DNA of 64,000 nt from Liolophura sinensis (Eukaryota > Mollusca > Polyplacophora > Chitonida > Chitonidae). Position 1 is the stretch's first letter. Each line of letters starts with the position of its first letter. The translations under genes and the position numbers were made by a program. A model generated the notes under the pieces. The model had not been told where the DNA came from and made no database searches. It was given only the letters and a program-made list of their open reading frames with translations. This document shows positions 1-11,912 of the stretch, piece after piece. The stretch is from NCBI RefSeq assembly GCF_032854445.1, contig NC_088304.1:26797704-26861703 (forward strand), given 5' to 3'.

Positions 1-345
1 TGTTACTGGATTATACTGTCCTATAAACTGTGAAGTGTACGTGCATCATCATTTGATGTTAGTGGATTATACTGTCCTATAAACTGTGAAGTGTACGTGC
101 ATCATCATTTGATGTTAGTGGATTATACTGTCCTATAAACTGTGAAGTGTACGTGCATCATCATTTGATGTTAGTGGATTATACGGTCCTATAAACTGTG
201 AAGTGTACGTGCATCATCATTTGATGTTAGTGGATTATACGGTCCTATAAACTGTGAAGTGTACGTGCATTATCATTTGATGTTAGTGGATTATACAGTC
301 CTATAAACTGTGAAGTGTACGTGCATCATCATTTGATGTTAGTGT
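1..345. repeat. 56-bp tandem repeat, about 6 copies
   Basis: The unit reads roughly GTTAGTGGATTATACTGTCC followed by TATAAACTGTGAAGTGTACG and a CATCATCATTTGAT end. Copies are nearly identical, differing by single changes such as ACTG/ACGG/ACAG. The array is cut by the left window edge. Confidence 0.95.
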
Positions 346-391
346 TGATGTTAGTTAGTACGTGCATGTTCTTAATTAGCTCCTCTGTGGC

Positions 392-514
392 TGTGTTCAC
401 ATCCAACTCATACTGGCCTCCTCTCCGGCTATAAATCTACATGGAAAAGTCTGGCAGCAACCTGCATATGGTAGTGGATTTCCCCTGGGCTCTGCCTTGA
501 TTCTCCACAATGTT
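392..514 (+). mobile_element. tRNA-headed SINE (type A), body fragment
   Basis: This stretch matches the body of the intact copies near 50.5 and 51.6 kb: CTCATACTGGCCTCCTCTCC, then GTCTGGCAGCAACCTGCATA, then CCCCTGGGCTCTGCC. It is diverged and lacks most of the tRNA head and the tail. Confidence 0.75.
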
Positions 515-820
515 GGTTGCTTGGTCAATGTTTGATAACATATCTCTTTAATATGGGCCATTAACAGTGAGAAATTGTGTCGACATTTTGCGAGATATCC
601 CCACTATTGAGGATTTCATCCTCTTGGAACAGGATGCTTTATAATGTGGATTCAAGCTGAAATTGAGTTGCTTCTGTCCCAGAACAAGTTTTGAGAATCT
701 ACATGTACCTGTACCTTGGAAGAACATTTTTGGCAAACAGCAATCTGTACCTCCAATTTAACATTGATAAAATTAACATTACAGAGAAAATTCCATGCCT
801 TTTAAGAAGGCTTTGATGTA

Positions 821-972
821 TTTATTGATTTGATTTGCGTTTTACATCATACTTAAGAATACTTCACTCATACGACGGTAGTCAGCATTATGGTGGGAAA
901 AAACTGAGCAGAGCCATGGGGAAACCCACATCCCCAGGCTGCTGGCAGACTTTCCCACTCATAAGACTTTGC
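821..972 (-). mobile_element. SINE type A, 3' half fragment
   Basis: The tail side (TTGATTTGATTTGCGTTTTA) leads into ACTCATACGACGGTAGTCAG, GCATTATGGTGGG and GGCTGCTGGCAGACTTTCCC. This is the type A body read from its 3' end. The tRNA-like head is missing, consistent with 5' truncation or decay. Confidence 0.8.
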
Positions 973-1410
973 TCAGGTGGACTAATGACACACGGTTCTG
1001 TTGTATTATCATCACCTTTAGTACTAAATGAAACATTCTCAATGAATTTAATACTGTAATTAATTAAGAGAACATTTTTCCCCAGCAGGAATTCTCAACA
1101 GGTACACTATATAGCTTATGGTGGGATTTATGCAGAAAGCTTGTCAGTCCAGTGGCAGGGTTATTGACATGATTGTTTCAGTTGGACTCGTTTGTCGGTG
1201 TTGGGCTAATTAATTTTGTTGTATTCATACTCATTAGTACAGAGTGGTTTGCAAGCCTGATGGATTAACATTTGTTCTGCAGATTACTGATCGGGATATT
1301 TTCACATTCACCTCTCTTCAGTTCCTTTTTGCAAGTACTACCTTCTGCCAGAGATTTGTTTGAAATTGTATAACTATAGGTTGGCAAGAAAATTGGGTCA
1401 ATCCTGGGTC

Positions 1411-1712
1411 GAGTTACACCTGAGGCTTTGAAAGAGGAAGTTGTAACTTCCTCGCTTGGCATTCAGGATGAAGGGGATAGTGCAACAACTTGTTGACCCG
1501 TATCAGTATGGCTCAGGCAAGGCAACTTACTTGCCTTTGGTAGGTCGTCTCAGTGAAGCAGCACTAGATAAAAGAGCGGCGGAAATTCGTCCTGCAACAA
1601 GGAGGTATACAACATGCAATCTAAGGATTCCTTCATTGTCATGTAACTGAAAAATTGTGAAGTATGACATTAAACGCCAAGCACTCACTCATTCCCTCAC
1701 TCACTCACTCAA
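1411..1712 (+). mobile_element. Second SINE family (type B)
   Basis: This is a non-coding element ending in CTGAAAAATTGTGAAGTATG, ACATTAAACGCCAAGCACTC and then (ACTC)n. The same 3' end recurs near 55.6 kb, which supports a dispersed repeat. The 64-codon ORF inside it is unlikely to be a gene. The exact 5' boundary is uncertain. Confidence 0.6.
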
Positions 1713-4452
1713 TGTGTAACCCCAGCAAGCATGTTGAGGATGTCATCTCTAGGATTACATCTTCAGATGCAAATATCTGCGTTTAATATGCTGCTGCAAT
1801 GTTTCATGACTTTTTAGGTGTGTGGCAATAAGTAATGGATTTTGAGGGAGTACAAAATTTGGTTGGCTTTATTTACTTGGTTTTGTTCTTGCAAGATCGA
1901 GTTACACTTTAATGGACAAATGAACCTTATGCAGTTCATGTACCTTGATTTTGTTTAATCGTTGGCATTAGTCTGCCTAAGGAGTGACTAGTGTTTTAAT
2001 TTTGCTCATTTCTTTTTTTTTGTATGAAAAAGTTTTAAAAGTATGGGTTTTTGTCCAAAACATTGGCTGTTTTTTGGAGGAGAATATGTAGACTAGACTG
2101 CACGTCATACAGGATAGGAGAACCATGAGACGATGTTTTATTGCGTTCTTCTAACGTGTTTTCTTGCCTCATACCTTCAGTTATTACATGTCCTCGTAAA
2201 AATATACACACGTCACTTGTGACATGATTTATTGTCCACTTCTGTTTTTAATACCAGGAAGTCAAAAACACAAACATTGAAATACACTGTACATGCACTT
2301 GTCTCATCTGAAAGTGTTGCTGAATGGGTCACCGGTCTGTCAAATTCACGGCCGCTATTTTTTTTCTTCAATAATTTTTTTCATCTTTAAAAGATTTTTG
2401 TTAATCTTCATAAATCTTAACAAAAATACATTTACTTTATGCCTGACCTTGACCCTGAATCTTTCTAGGAACTGTCATGAACGGAACTAATTATTTTATA
2501 ACTTCGTCATTTTTTTTGTTGGCCGATAAACTGATGTAAAAAAGTGGCATAAAAAGTGGAATATGTTACTGCTGTCAGATATTAACAGAAAAGACAACAC
2601 TAGACCAAATTTTTATGAGGCGTAACTTTTTTATTTTTGTGATGTTGTACAACAGAGATATCTCAGTTCATTGTAAGCGAAATCACGCACGCTGAGACAA
2701 GCAAAAGGATATTAATATTATCAGTTGTAACCAGTCAGGTGTGAATTATTTGTTAATTTTATTATAACATGAGGACGCAACTGTCTCTGCTTAGGTCACG
2801 TGATCCATGTTTTGCCTTTTAACTATGTGAGAGTCGGGTATGACTGATGTGACATCATTTTTCTGGTTGGTCTTCTATGGCGCATCCTGTGTCTTTGTGA
2901 TTAAAAGATTATAATTATACAGAGTACCTCAGAGAAGAAATTCTGTGACCGTTTACATCTGTTTTCACCCTTTCTTTTAAATAACTCAAATTACATTGTT
3001 TGTTGTCGTTTCATGTATTATTTTTCTTTACTTAGGGCACACACTGGTAAGATGATTATGCTATGAGACTTTCTTGAGAAATTTCTGAAGAAATTCACTT
3101 TAGATCATGATTAAGCAACTTTCCTTCTGTTCTGAAATATTTACTCAAAGATAATGATGATTATTAATCATTTTTACTGGAACACTAATTACAGTAACTT
3201 AATAACATGTGTATGCACCACAAAGGATATGTTATGTTGGAAAGACATTAATGTAATTGAGTGAGGCTCATTTAAATTGAGATTTAATTGAGAAAGGATG
3301 GAAATGTTTGTGCAACATATGAGAATTTTAAATCTGCTAAAAAAAAAGCATTAACTATATTTCCAGGACACAGTGAAATATTTGACCTCTTTTTCTTTAA
3401 TTTAACGGAGCCAGTTTTTACACTTACAGGTAAAGAAAGCATTATCATGAAGTAAATATCAGATAAAAGACAGTTAAGCTCTGTTATGGAAAACAGAATG
3501 ATTTTTTGTCTCACGGAGTAAAATGTTTACAAAACATTATGAATTCTACAGTGGCCTGTATTCACTGAAAGTATTCTTAGCTCTATATGCATTTGCATTT
3601 TGAGTCCTCTAATCTTTCTGCAGTCTGTGTGTATCAGTGTTATGTTACAAAATCCTCATGTGACATCAACTGTGACATATGGGTGAGAGACAAAATCAAA
3701 TTTTTCAAAAACATTTCACCGCGTTGAAAAAAATAATAAAATGAAAACGAGCTAATGTTTTTTGTCATCGGTGTTTAATGATCTTTTATTTGAGATGGTT
3801 GTTCCACCTTATATAAAGCAATCAAGTCCTGAAAGCCCCTGTTAGGGAACTTTATAGGGTTCATAGGCATTGTGTTCATTAATTAAACTGTTCAGATTAT
3901 TTGAGAGGTACTGCTGTTTTAGCTGACGGGGAATTGTAGGTTCTCAATCTCTCACTGTTTGAAGGAGTCTTGGTCAAAACAGGCTTTTGTCTATACTCGT
4001 ATAGATATTGGCACAGTTTGAAAGCAAAAGACAACACCAGACCAAATACGTACATGCTTTGATGAAGCACCCCACATGAAGTTTAAAAAGCAAGCCTTAT
4101 TACATTATCAAGATGTCACAGTTCACAATAAGCAAAATCATGCTCATGCACATTGAGGAAATTGAAATCACTGCCATGTTCTCAGTTTTAACCAGTTAGG
4201 TAAGTGTTATTTCTACAGACTAAGAACGCTTTTCTTGCATAAGCCGAAACCTTTGTTATGGGCCATATTAGCCTGGGATACAGGTGATGCGACAACCTAG
4301 TTCTGATGCCACTGGCTTTTCTAAGAATTCCAGATTAGTGTTGATTTTCAGCGTTACTGAGTTCATCAGAACAAAATTCGAAAAAGCATCTATGTTTTGT
4401 AATCGCTTAGAGCAGACTCTTATGTTTCTTGGTCTTTTTTGTGGTTTCTTAG
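1713..4452. other. AT-rich non-coding DNA, probably intronic
   Basis: No ORF with protein-like composition and no convincing exon with matching splice sites was seen. It sits immediately upstream of the first visible exon of gene A, so it is probably its intron. The remaining 5' exons of gene A would lie to the left. Confidence 0.5.
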
Positions 4453-4593
4453 GGAGAGAAGGAGAAGAACATAGAGGATGTCCATGATTTCAGTCTGGTG
4501 CTGCCCATGATGGAATATCACAACTGTATCTGGACTTGGTTTGACCTGCTCATAGCTATGAAGAATGACAGCAAGCGAGTTCTTATCTCACAG
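4453..4593 (+). CDS. Gene A, internal exon (unrecognised protein)
   Basis: A pyrimidine-rich tract and acceptor (TTTCTTAG|GGAGAG) open a 47-codon phase-0 exon. It ends at a good donor, CTCACAG|GTAATT. The peptide begins GEKEKNIEDVHDF, continues SLVLPMMEYHNCIWTWF and ends with a basic KNDSKRVLISQ. The aromatic-rich core (WTWFDLL) and the exact phase match to the exon at 7199 argue for real coding sequence. I do not recognise the family. No signal peptide or catalytic motif is visible in this part. The exon's last about 40 bases and its donor have been tandemly amplified directly downstream. Confidence 0.75.
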
Positions 4594-6775
4594 GTAATTC
4601 ACACAACAGCAAGCAGCTTCTCATCTCACAGGTAATTCACGCAACAGCAGCAAGTGCGTTCTCATCTCACAGGTAATTCACGCAACAGCAGCAAGTGTGT
4701 TCTCATCTCACAGGTAATTCCTGTCGCACACCCTCGAACTCCCATCCCGCGTGTCCTCATAGCCATGAAGAATGACAGCAAGTGAATTTTGATCTCACCG
4801 GTAATTCACGCAACAGCAGCAAGTGCGTTCTCATCTCACAGGTAATTCACGCAACAGCAGCAAGTGCGTTCTCATCTCACAGGTAATTCCTGTCGCACAC
4901 CCCCGAACCCCCACCCTGCTTGTCCTCATAACCATGAAGAATGACAGTAAGTGAATTTTGATCTCACAGGTAATTCACACAACAGCAAGCAGCTTCTCAT
5001 CTCACAGGTAATTCACGCAACAGCAGCAAGTGCGTTCTCATCTCACAGGTAATTCCTGTCGCACACCCCCGAACCCCCACCCTGCTTGTCCTCATAACCA
5101 TGAAGAATGACAGTAAGCGAATTTTGATCTCACAGGTAATTCACACAACAGCAAGCAGCTTCTCATCTCACAGGTAATTCACACAACAGCAGCAAGTGTG
5201 TTCCCATCTCACAGGTAATTCCTGTCTCACACCCTCGAACTCCCATCCCACTTGTCCTCATAGCCATGAAGAATGACAGCAAGTGAATTTTGATCTCACA
5301 GGTAATTCACACAACAGCAAGCAGCTTCTCATCTTGCAGGTAATTCACGCAACAGCAAGCAGCTTCTCATCTCACAGGTAATTCAAACAACAGCAAGTGG
5401 GTTCTCATCTCACAGGTAATTCACACAGCAGCAAGCAGCTTCTCATCTCACAGGTAATTCAAACAACAGCAAGTGCGTTCTCATCTCACAGGTAATTCAC
5501 ACAGCAGCAAGCAGCTTCTCATCTCACAGGTAATTCACACAACAGCAAGCAGCTTCTCATCTCACAGGTAATTCACGCAACAGCAGCAAGTGCGTTCTCA
5601 TCTCACAGGTAATTCCTGTCGCACACCCCCGAACCCCCACCCTGCTTGTCCTCATAACCATGAAGAATGACAGCAAGCGAATTTTGATCTCACAGGTAAT
5701 TCACACAGCAGCAAGCAGGTTCTCATCTCACAGGTAATTCACACAACAGCAAGCAGCTTCTCATCTCACAGGTAATTCAAACAACAGCAAGTGGGTTCTC
5801 ATCTCACAGGTAATTCACACAGCAGCAAGCAGCTTCTCATCTCACAGGTAATTCAAACAACAGCAAGTGCGTTCTCATCTCACAGGTAATTCACACAGCA
5901 GCAAGCAGCTTCTCATCTCACAGGTAATTCATGCAACAGCAAGTGCGTTCTCATCTCACAGGTAATTCATGCAACAGCAAGTGGGTTCTCATCTCATAGG
6001 TAATTCACGCAACAGTGAGGAGCTTTTCATCTCACAGGTAATTCATGCAACAGCATGGGGATTCCCATATCAAAGCTTATTCATGTGACAGCAAGCAGAT
6101 TCTCTTCACAAAGCTAATTTATGTGACAGCATGCGGGTTCTGATCTCATAGGTAATTCACGTGACAGCAAGAGGGTTCTCATCTCATAGGTAATTCACGC
6201 AACAGTGAGGAGCTTTTCATCTCACAGGTAATTCATGCAACAGTGAGGAGCTTTTCATCTCACAGGTAATTCATGTAACAGCATGGGGATTCCCATATCA
6301 AAGCTTATTCATGTGACAGCAAGCGGGTTCTCATCTCATAGGTAATTCACGCAACAGTGAGGAGCTTTTCATCTCACAGGTAATTCATGCAACAGTGAGG
6401 AGCTTTTCATCTCACAGGTAATTCATGTAACAGCATGGGGATTCCCATATCAAAGCTTATTCATGTGACAGCAAGCGGGTTCTCATCTCATAGGTAATTC
6501 ACGCAACAGTGAGGAGCTTTTCATCTCACAGGTAATTCATGCAACAGCAAACGGGTTTTCACCTCAGAGGTACGTCATTCCTGTCTCACTTTCCTGATCC
6601 CCCATCCCCGAACCCCCAACCTCTTTGCCCTCGTGGCCATGAAGAATGACAGCGTGTATATTGTCATCTCACAGGTAATTCACACGACAGCAATAATGTT
6701 CTCATCTCACAGGTAATTCACAGATAATGACAGCAATAATGTTCTTAGCTCACAGGTAATTCACACGACAGCAAT
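4594..6775 (+). repeat. Minisatellite built from gene A's exon end and 5' splice site
   Basis: Units of about 38-42 bp (AGCAAGTGCGTTCTCATCTC, ACAGGTAATTCACGCAACAG) alternate with longer units. The longer ones also copy upstream exon sequence (CTCATAGCCATGAAGAATGA, then CAGCAAG). By eye about 40 copies keep a donor-like CACAG|GTAATTC or CATAG|GTAATTC. Some exon-derived units carry AAG TGA, a stop in the exon frame; others keep AAG CGA and stay open (SKRILISQ). The array ends in degenerate copies near 6.77 kb. Confidence 0.95.
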
Positions 6776-7198
6776 CATTCTCTCATGTCATTATAAGAGT
6801 ATGTATTGCTGTATTTTTGTCGTCTTTCACATGTTGCACCCAAAAATATTCTGGGACATGAAGGTTTGTGAAGTGCGTGCATGTAGCTGCCAACGAGTGA
6901 CAGTTCACCCTGAAAAACCCTGACTCCCTCCCCATAAATCTGACTATCGTTACAATAGTAGAAATTTTTTAACATTAACCTAAGAGGTAATCCATCATAT
7001 ATACCTGTAAATAGATCAATATGAGTGGAATAATTTGAGTGCAACGTAGAAGAATGAACAGTCAAGCAAATAAATAAGACTATTGTATTAATGCACGAGT
7101 ATTGTAACTCTATTACCTGATGCTTTATTGGGCATCAGGATACTCAAATCTGAAACAGAAGAAATGAAAACACATTTCATTGACTCAATATTCCTCAG
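6776..7198. other. Intron remainder of gene A
   Basis: AT-rich sequence with no supported gene. It ends with the acceptor TATTCCTCAG used by the next exon. Confidence 0.5.
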
Positions 7199-7309
7199 GC
7201 CATCAAGCAGAAGTTACACATGCGGTCAAGAGCTGGCGAGGAAGGACCAGTGACCGATGTCCAGCAAGAAGAAGACAAAGCCAAAATGTTACTTGGGGCA
7301 AAACTTCTG
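7199..7309 (+). CDS. Gene A, penultimate exon
   Basis: The acceptor TTCCTCAG is followed by 37 open codons in phase 0. They end CTTCTG|GTCAGT. The peptide AIKQKLHMRSRAGEEGP continues as a hydrophilic, charged VTDVQQEEDKAKMLL and ends GAKLL. It joins in frame after ...RVLISQ of the previous exon. The composition suggests a charged helical tail. No known domain is recognised. Confidence 0.75.
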
Positions 7310-7383
7310 GTCAGTCTAACTATGTCTATGTAATTACTGGGTCAATGTACAGGTACTGCATAACCATCAAATATATAAAGTTT

Positions 7384-7518
7384 CTGGACCCCAGTTTCAC
7401 AAAGGTAAGCAGTGTACAACATTATTTTATCGTACATTTGTACGTCACTACTACCGTCCCGCAGTTCAACATGTCTGTTTATCGTACATGAACCACTTCT
7501 TTGTGAAACTGGGCCCAG
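7384..7518. mobile_element. Fold-back/MITE-like element with terminal inverted repeats
   Basis: The left end (CTGGACCCCAGTTTCACAAA) and right end (TTTGTGAAACTGGGCCCAG) are near-perfect inverted repeats about 20 bp long. They flank a short AT-rich centre with two direct TTATCGTACAT copies. It lies 75 bp downstream of a gene A donor, inside the intron. It carries no transposase. Confidence 0.7.
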
Positions 7519-7689
7519 TGTCACTTTAGCCTTAGCCATAAAATTTGCACAATTCAGTCTCAACCACAAATTTTTGAGATTTCAGTCTTTATAATAACCT
7601 TCTGCCTGTTTAATCTTAGCCATGATTTTTGATGATGAAAACTCTACTGACCAAATGTTTGTGGGTAAACTTGAACTAACCAGAAAAAG

Positions 7690-7850
7690 ATGACTAAAAC
7701 TTAGAACAAAAGTAGATGACTAAAACTGAGACCAAAAGTTGATGACTAAAACTGAGACCAAAAGTAGATGACTAAAACTGAGACCAAAAGTTGATGACTA
7801 AAACTGAGACCAAAAGTTGATGACTAAAACTGAGACCAAAAGTTTACAAC
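7690..7850. repeat. About 26-bp tandem repeat, 6-7 copies
   Basis: The unit is GATGACTAAAACTGAGACCA + AAAGTT. Its reverse complement (AACTTTTGGTCTCAGTTTTA) resembles the type of unit found in direct orientation at 9.74-10.2 kb. Confidence 0.9.
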
Positions 7851-8024
7851 TAAGACTGAAGTGATCAAAAGGTTGGTCAGTTCAACCTTAACCACAAACT
7901 ATTGGTTCGTTCAGTCATTGCCATAATTATGTGGCCAGTTCATTTTGACATGTACCATACATGTTTGGTTAGCTCAGTCTTAGCCATAAACTTTTGTCCA
8001 TTCATGCAGTTTTCTACATGTAAT

Positions 8025-9740
8025 TGTCAGTCTTCCCCATTAACTTTTTTGTGAGTTCAGATTGGGCCATAAACTTTTGGTCAGTTCATGCAGTTTCTTC
8101 ACAATTGTCAGTCTTCACCATTAACTTTATGGTGGGTTCAGACTGGGCCATAAACTTTTGGTGTGTTCACGCAGTTTCTCCACAATTGTCAGTCTTCACC
8201 ATTAAATTTATGATGAGTTAAGACTGGGCCATAAACTTTTGGTCAGTTCATGCAGTTTCTCCACAATTGTCAGTCTTCACCATTAACTTTATAGTGAGTT
8301 CAGACGGAGCCATAAACTTTTGGTCAGTTCATGCAGTTTCTTCACAATTGTCAGTCTTCACCATTAACTTGATGGTGAGTTGAGACTGGGCCATAAACTT
8401 TTGGTCAGTTCATGCAGTTTCTTCACAATCGTCTGTCTTCACCATTAACTTTATGGTGAGTTCAGACTGGGCCATAAACTTTTAGTCAGTTCATGCAGTT
8501 TCTTCACAATTGTCTGTCTTCACCATTAACTTTATGGTGAGTTCAGACTGGGCCATAAACTTTTGGTCAGTTCATGCAGTTTCTTCACAATTGTCAGTCT
8601 TCACCATTAACTTTATGGTGGGTTCAGACTGGGCCATAAACTTTTGGTGTGTTCATGCAGTTTCTCCACAATTGTCAGTCTTCACCATTAAATTTATGGT
8701 GGGTTCAGACTGGGCCATAAACTTTTGGTCAGTTCATGCAGTTTCTCCACAATTGTCAGTCTTCACCATTAACTTTATAGTGAGTTCAGACGGAGCCATA
8801 AACTTTTGGTCAGTTCATGCAGTTTCTTCACAATTGTCAGTCTTCACCATTAACTTGATGGTGAGTTCAGACTGGGCCATAAACTTTTGGTCAGTTCATG
8901 CAGTTTCTTCACAATCGTCTGTCTTCACCATTAACTTTATGGTGAGTTGAGACTGGGCCATAAACTTTTAGTCAGTTCATGCAGTTTCTTCACAATTGTC
9001 TGTTTTCACCATTAACTTGATGGTGAGTTCAGACTGGGCCATAAACTTTTGGTCAGTTCATGCAGTTTCTTCACAATTGTCTGTCTTCACCATTAACTTT
9101 ATGGTGAGTTCAGACTGGGCCATAAACTTTTGGTCAGTTCATGCAGTTTCTTCACAATTGTCTGTCTTCACCATTAACTTTATGGTGAGTTGAGACTGGG
9201 CCATAAACTTTTGGTCAGTTCATGCAGTTTCTTCACAATTGTCTGTCTTCACCATTAACTTGAGGGCGAGTTCAGACTGGGCCATAAACTTTTGGTGTGT
9301 TCATGCAGTTTCTTCACAATTGTCTGTCTTCACCATTAACTTGAGGGCGAGTTCAGACTGGGCCATAAACTTTTGGTCAGTTCATGCAATTTCTTCACAA
9401 TTGTCTGTCTTCACCATTAATTTTATGGTGAGTTGAGACTGGGCCATAAACTTTTGGTGTGTTCATGCAGTTTCTCCACAATTGTCTGTCTTCACCATTA
9501 ACTTTATGGTGAGTTCAGACTGGGCCATAAACTTTTGGTCAGTTCATGCAGTTTCTTCACAATTGTCTGTCTTCACCATTAACTTTATGGTGAGTTGAGA
9601 CTGGGTTATAAACTTTTGGTCAGTTCATGCAGTTTCTCCACAACTGTCAGTCTTCATCATTAACTTTATGGTGAGTTCAGACTGGGCCATAAACTTTTGG
9701 TGTGTTCATGCAGTTTCTCCACAATTGTCTGTCTTCACCA
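8025..9740. repeat. 81-bp satellite, about 21 copies
   Basis: The unit contains CAGTTTCTTCACAATTGTCA, GTCTTCACCATTAACTTTAT and GGGCCATAAACTTTTGGTCA. The period is 81 bp (27 codons), so long ORFs appear by chance, but they are interrupted by TGAGTTGAGACT-type variants. It lies inside the last intron of gene A and is unlikely to be coding. Confidence 0.95.
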
Positions 9741-10180
9741 TTTGGTCTCACTCTTAGCAATAACTTTTGGTCAGTTCAGACTTGACCATAAACTTTTGGT
9801 TTCACTGTTAGCAGTAACTTATGGTCAGTTTGGACTTGGCAGAAAACTTTTGGTCTCACTCTTAGCAATAACTTTTGGTCAGTTCAGACTTGACCATAAA
9901 CTTTTGGTCTCACTGTTAGCAGTAACTTATGGTCAGTTCGGACTTGGCAGAAAACTTTTGGTCTCACTCTTAGCAATAACCTTTGGTCAGTTCAGACTTG
10001 ACCATATACTTTTGGTCTCACTCTTAGCAATAACCTTTGGTCGGTTCAGACTTGACCATAAACTTTTGGTCTCACTCAGCAGTAACTTATGGTCAGTTTG
10101 GACTTGGCAGAAAACTTTTGGTCTCAGTCTTAGCAATAACTTTTGGTCAGTTCATACTTGACCATAAACTTTTTGCAGTA
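9741..10180. repeat. 54-bp satellite in 108-bp dimers
   Basis: Two alternating unit types are seen. One has CTCTTAGCAATAACTTTTGG plus GACTTGACCATAAACTTTTG. The other has GTTAGCAGTAACTTATGGTC plus GACTTGGCAGAAAACTTTTG. They share ATAAACTTTTGGTCAGTTCA with the neighbouring 81-bp array. Confidence 0.9.
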
Positions 10181-11852
10181 ACATTTTGTCATTTGTGTCA
10201 AAGCCATAAGTTCTTGGTCAGTTAAATTTTACTCATAAGCTTTTAGTCTTTTCATCATTAACCAAGCAAGTGCTTTATGTGGGCCTATGTAGATTAAAAC
10301 AAATCAGATCAAATGAGAAATCAAATCACAATTTCTTGGTCACTTGCTCATATGCATATATATTTGAAGGTATGTAGTTCAACGATCTTTTGTCTCCAGT
10401 GGGAAAACCTCATTATGAACAATATATTCATAACACATTATAAGCCAATGCATACACATGATCTGGGTGTGCATTTTTAGGGCTATTTTTTGTGTTGATT
10501 GGTTTGTTCTATGTAAAAATACATGCTCTTTTTACAAAAAAAAAACTCAGTGACCATGCAGGTCAAATTCAAATCAGTGTGAACGAATTAATTTCATCCA
10601 GGTGTGAGTGGAATTCAAAAGAGGTGTGAATTTTCATAATGACCCAGAAGCTTTAATGGGTACCTCGATATTGACCGATACATTGCTAGGTCAGTAGGTT
10701 AGTGTAAATGTTCATCAAAGCACGGCGATCACTCACCTGATGGTAATGTTGATCAAAGCATGGCGATCAGTCACCTGGTTTCGCCATATCAGCATGTGTT
10801 TAAGACTGTATACAGCTGTCCAGCATGTGCATGTAGAGGTCAGATTTTTAGATTTGTTGATAGTTGTTGTCTGTGAACATATGATAAGCTTGTCTGTCGA
10901 TGGTTCGGCTACAGCTTTATGTCAGGAGGTTTGTCAGATACCGGGAGGTGTCAGATGGTGATTTTATACTGTTGCCTTTCTTTTTTTTCCTCAACCTGGC
11001 AACCTAACCACCGATGTATTAGTGAAAAAATGTAGGCTGAAGGAATACTCCAATGAAACAAATAAATTGTGATGAAGAGTTACGTTCAGAAGATCAAGTT
11101 ACGTGTAATAATTACCTAAAATTGTACAGGAAGCTGTAGATTTCCTTGCACTAATTGTTCATGGGCTTCCCACAGTCTGTCCTTCATGCAAGACCACTTG
11201 TCGTCCACCAGTATTGTTTGCATAATTAGCTCTAGGTCTCACATGGAGAAATTTGTTAAGTAACGAACCAAAGGCGTTCGTCCACACATAAAACTTTCTG
11301 CTATTGTACTGTACAAGTGAAAATTATTATATTTTTGTATATGTATATGTATGTATATGGCATTAACAAGCCATCAGATACATGTAAGTAAATAAATAAA
11401 TAATTGTCTATATACTTTGTAAACAAAAGGAGACTATAAAATACTGACCAGTACATAAGTTTTGTTAGTCATGTCGGTAGTATGATCAAACGGTTTTGTA
11501 TTTTCATGCTTGAGGTTACCTGTAAATGTAAACTTTGATACGGAATGACATTTACATGTGGAGATAATTAGTGAGTTAATTATTCTCTGTTCTTTCTTGT
11601 TATAACCCAGACTGTTGACTCAGACAGCCACTGTATGTTTATTTTCTTTATTTAATATATGATTGTTGTTTTAACGCAGTTCTCAAGAATTCAGCTGGGA
11701 TATGAGCCATAGCTTTCTGAACAGACAGCAGATTACAAGTATGCATAGCAGTTTCAGCATCCATTACGCGCATATTCTAAAAAAAAACAAAAAAAAAAAA
11801 AACAACTTTTCTTGTGATTTTCTAAAATGTCAGTTTTATTTTTCTATTGCAG
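10181..11852. other. AT-rich rest of gene A's last intron
   Basis: It contains short homopolymer runs and a polypyrimidine stretch before the 11853 acceptor. No exon or mobile element could be supported. Confidence 0.5.
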
Positions 11853-11912
11853 GCTGGACAAGATAAACCAGCCAAGAAGAGCCTGTTTGGGAAGTTACAC
11901 ATCCAGAAATAG
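11853..11912 (+). CDS. Gene A, candidate terminal exon with stop codon
   Basis: A strong acceptor (TTTTTCTATTGCAG) precedes 19 codons and a TAG, in phase 0, matching the donor at 7309. The peptide AGQDKPAKKSLFGKLHIQK is basic and lysine-rich. Together the three visible exons give a 103-residue C-terminal segment. An alternative acceptor at 18880 is discussed under findings. Confidence rests on splice-site quality and phase, not on homology. Confidence 0.65.
   Translation, partial: AGQDKPAKKSLFGKLHIQK

Noticed and set aside
1456-1650. 64-codon + strand ORF
   Set aside because: It lies wholly within SINE type B, whose 3' end recurs elsewhere in the window.
8024-10225. ORFs up to 154 codons with a SVFTINFMVSSDWAINFW repeat
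   Set aside because: This is the 81- and 54-bp intronic satellite of gene A. The frame is broken repeatedly by TGA variants.
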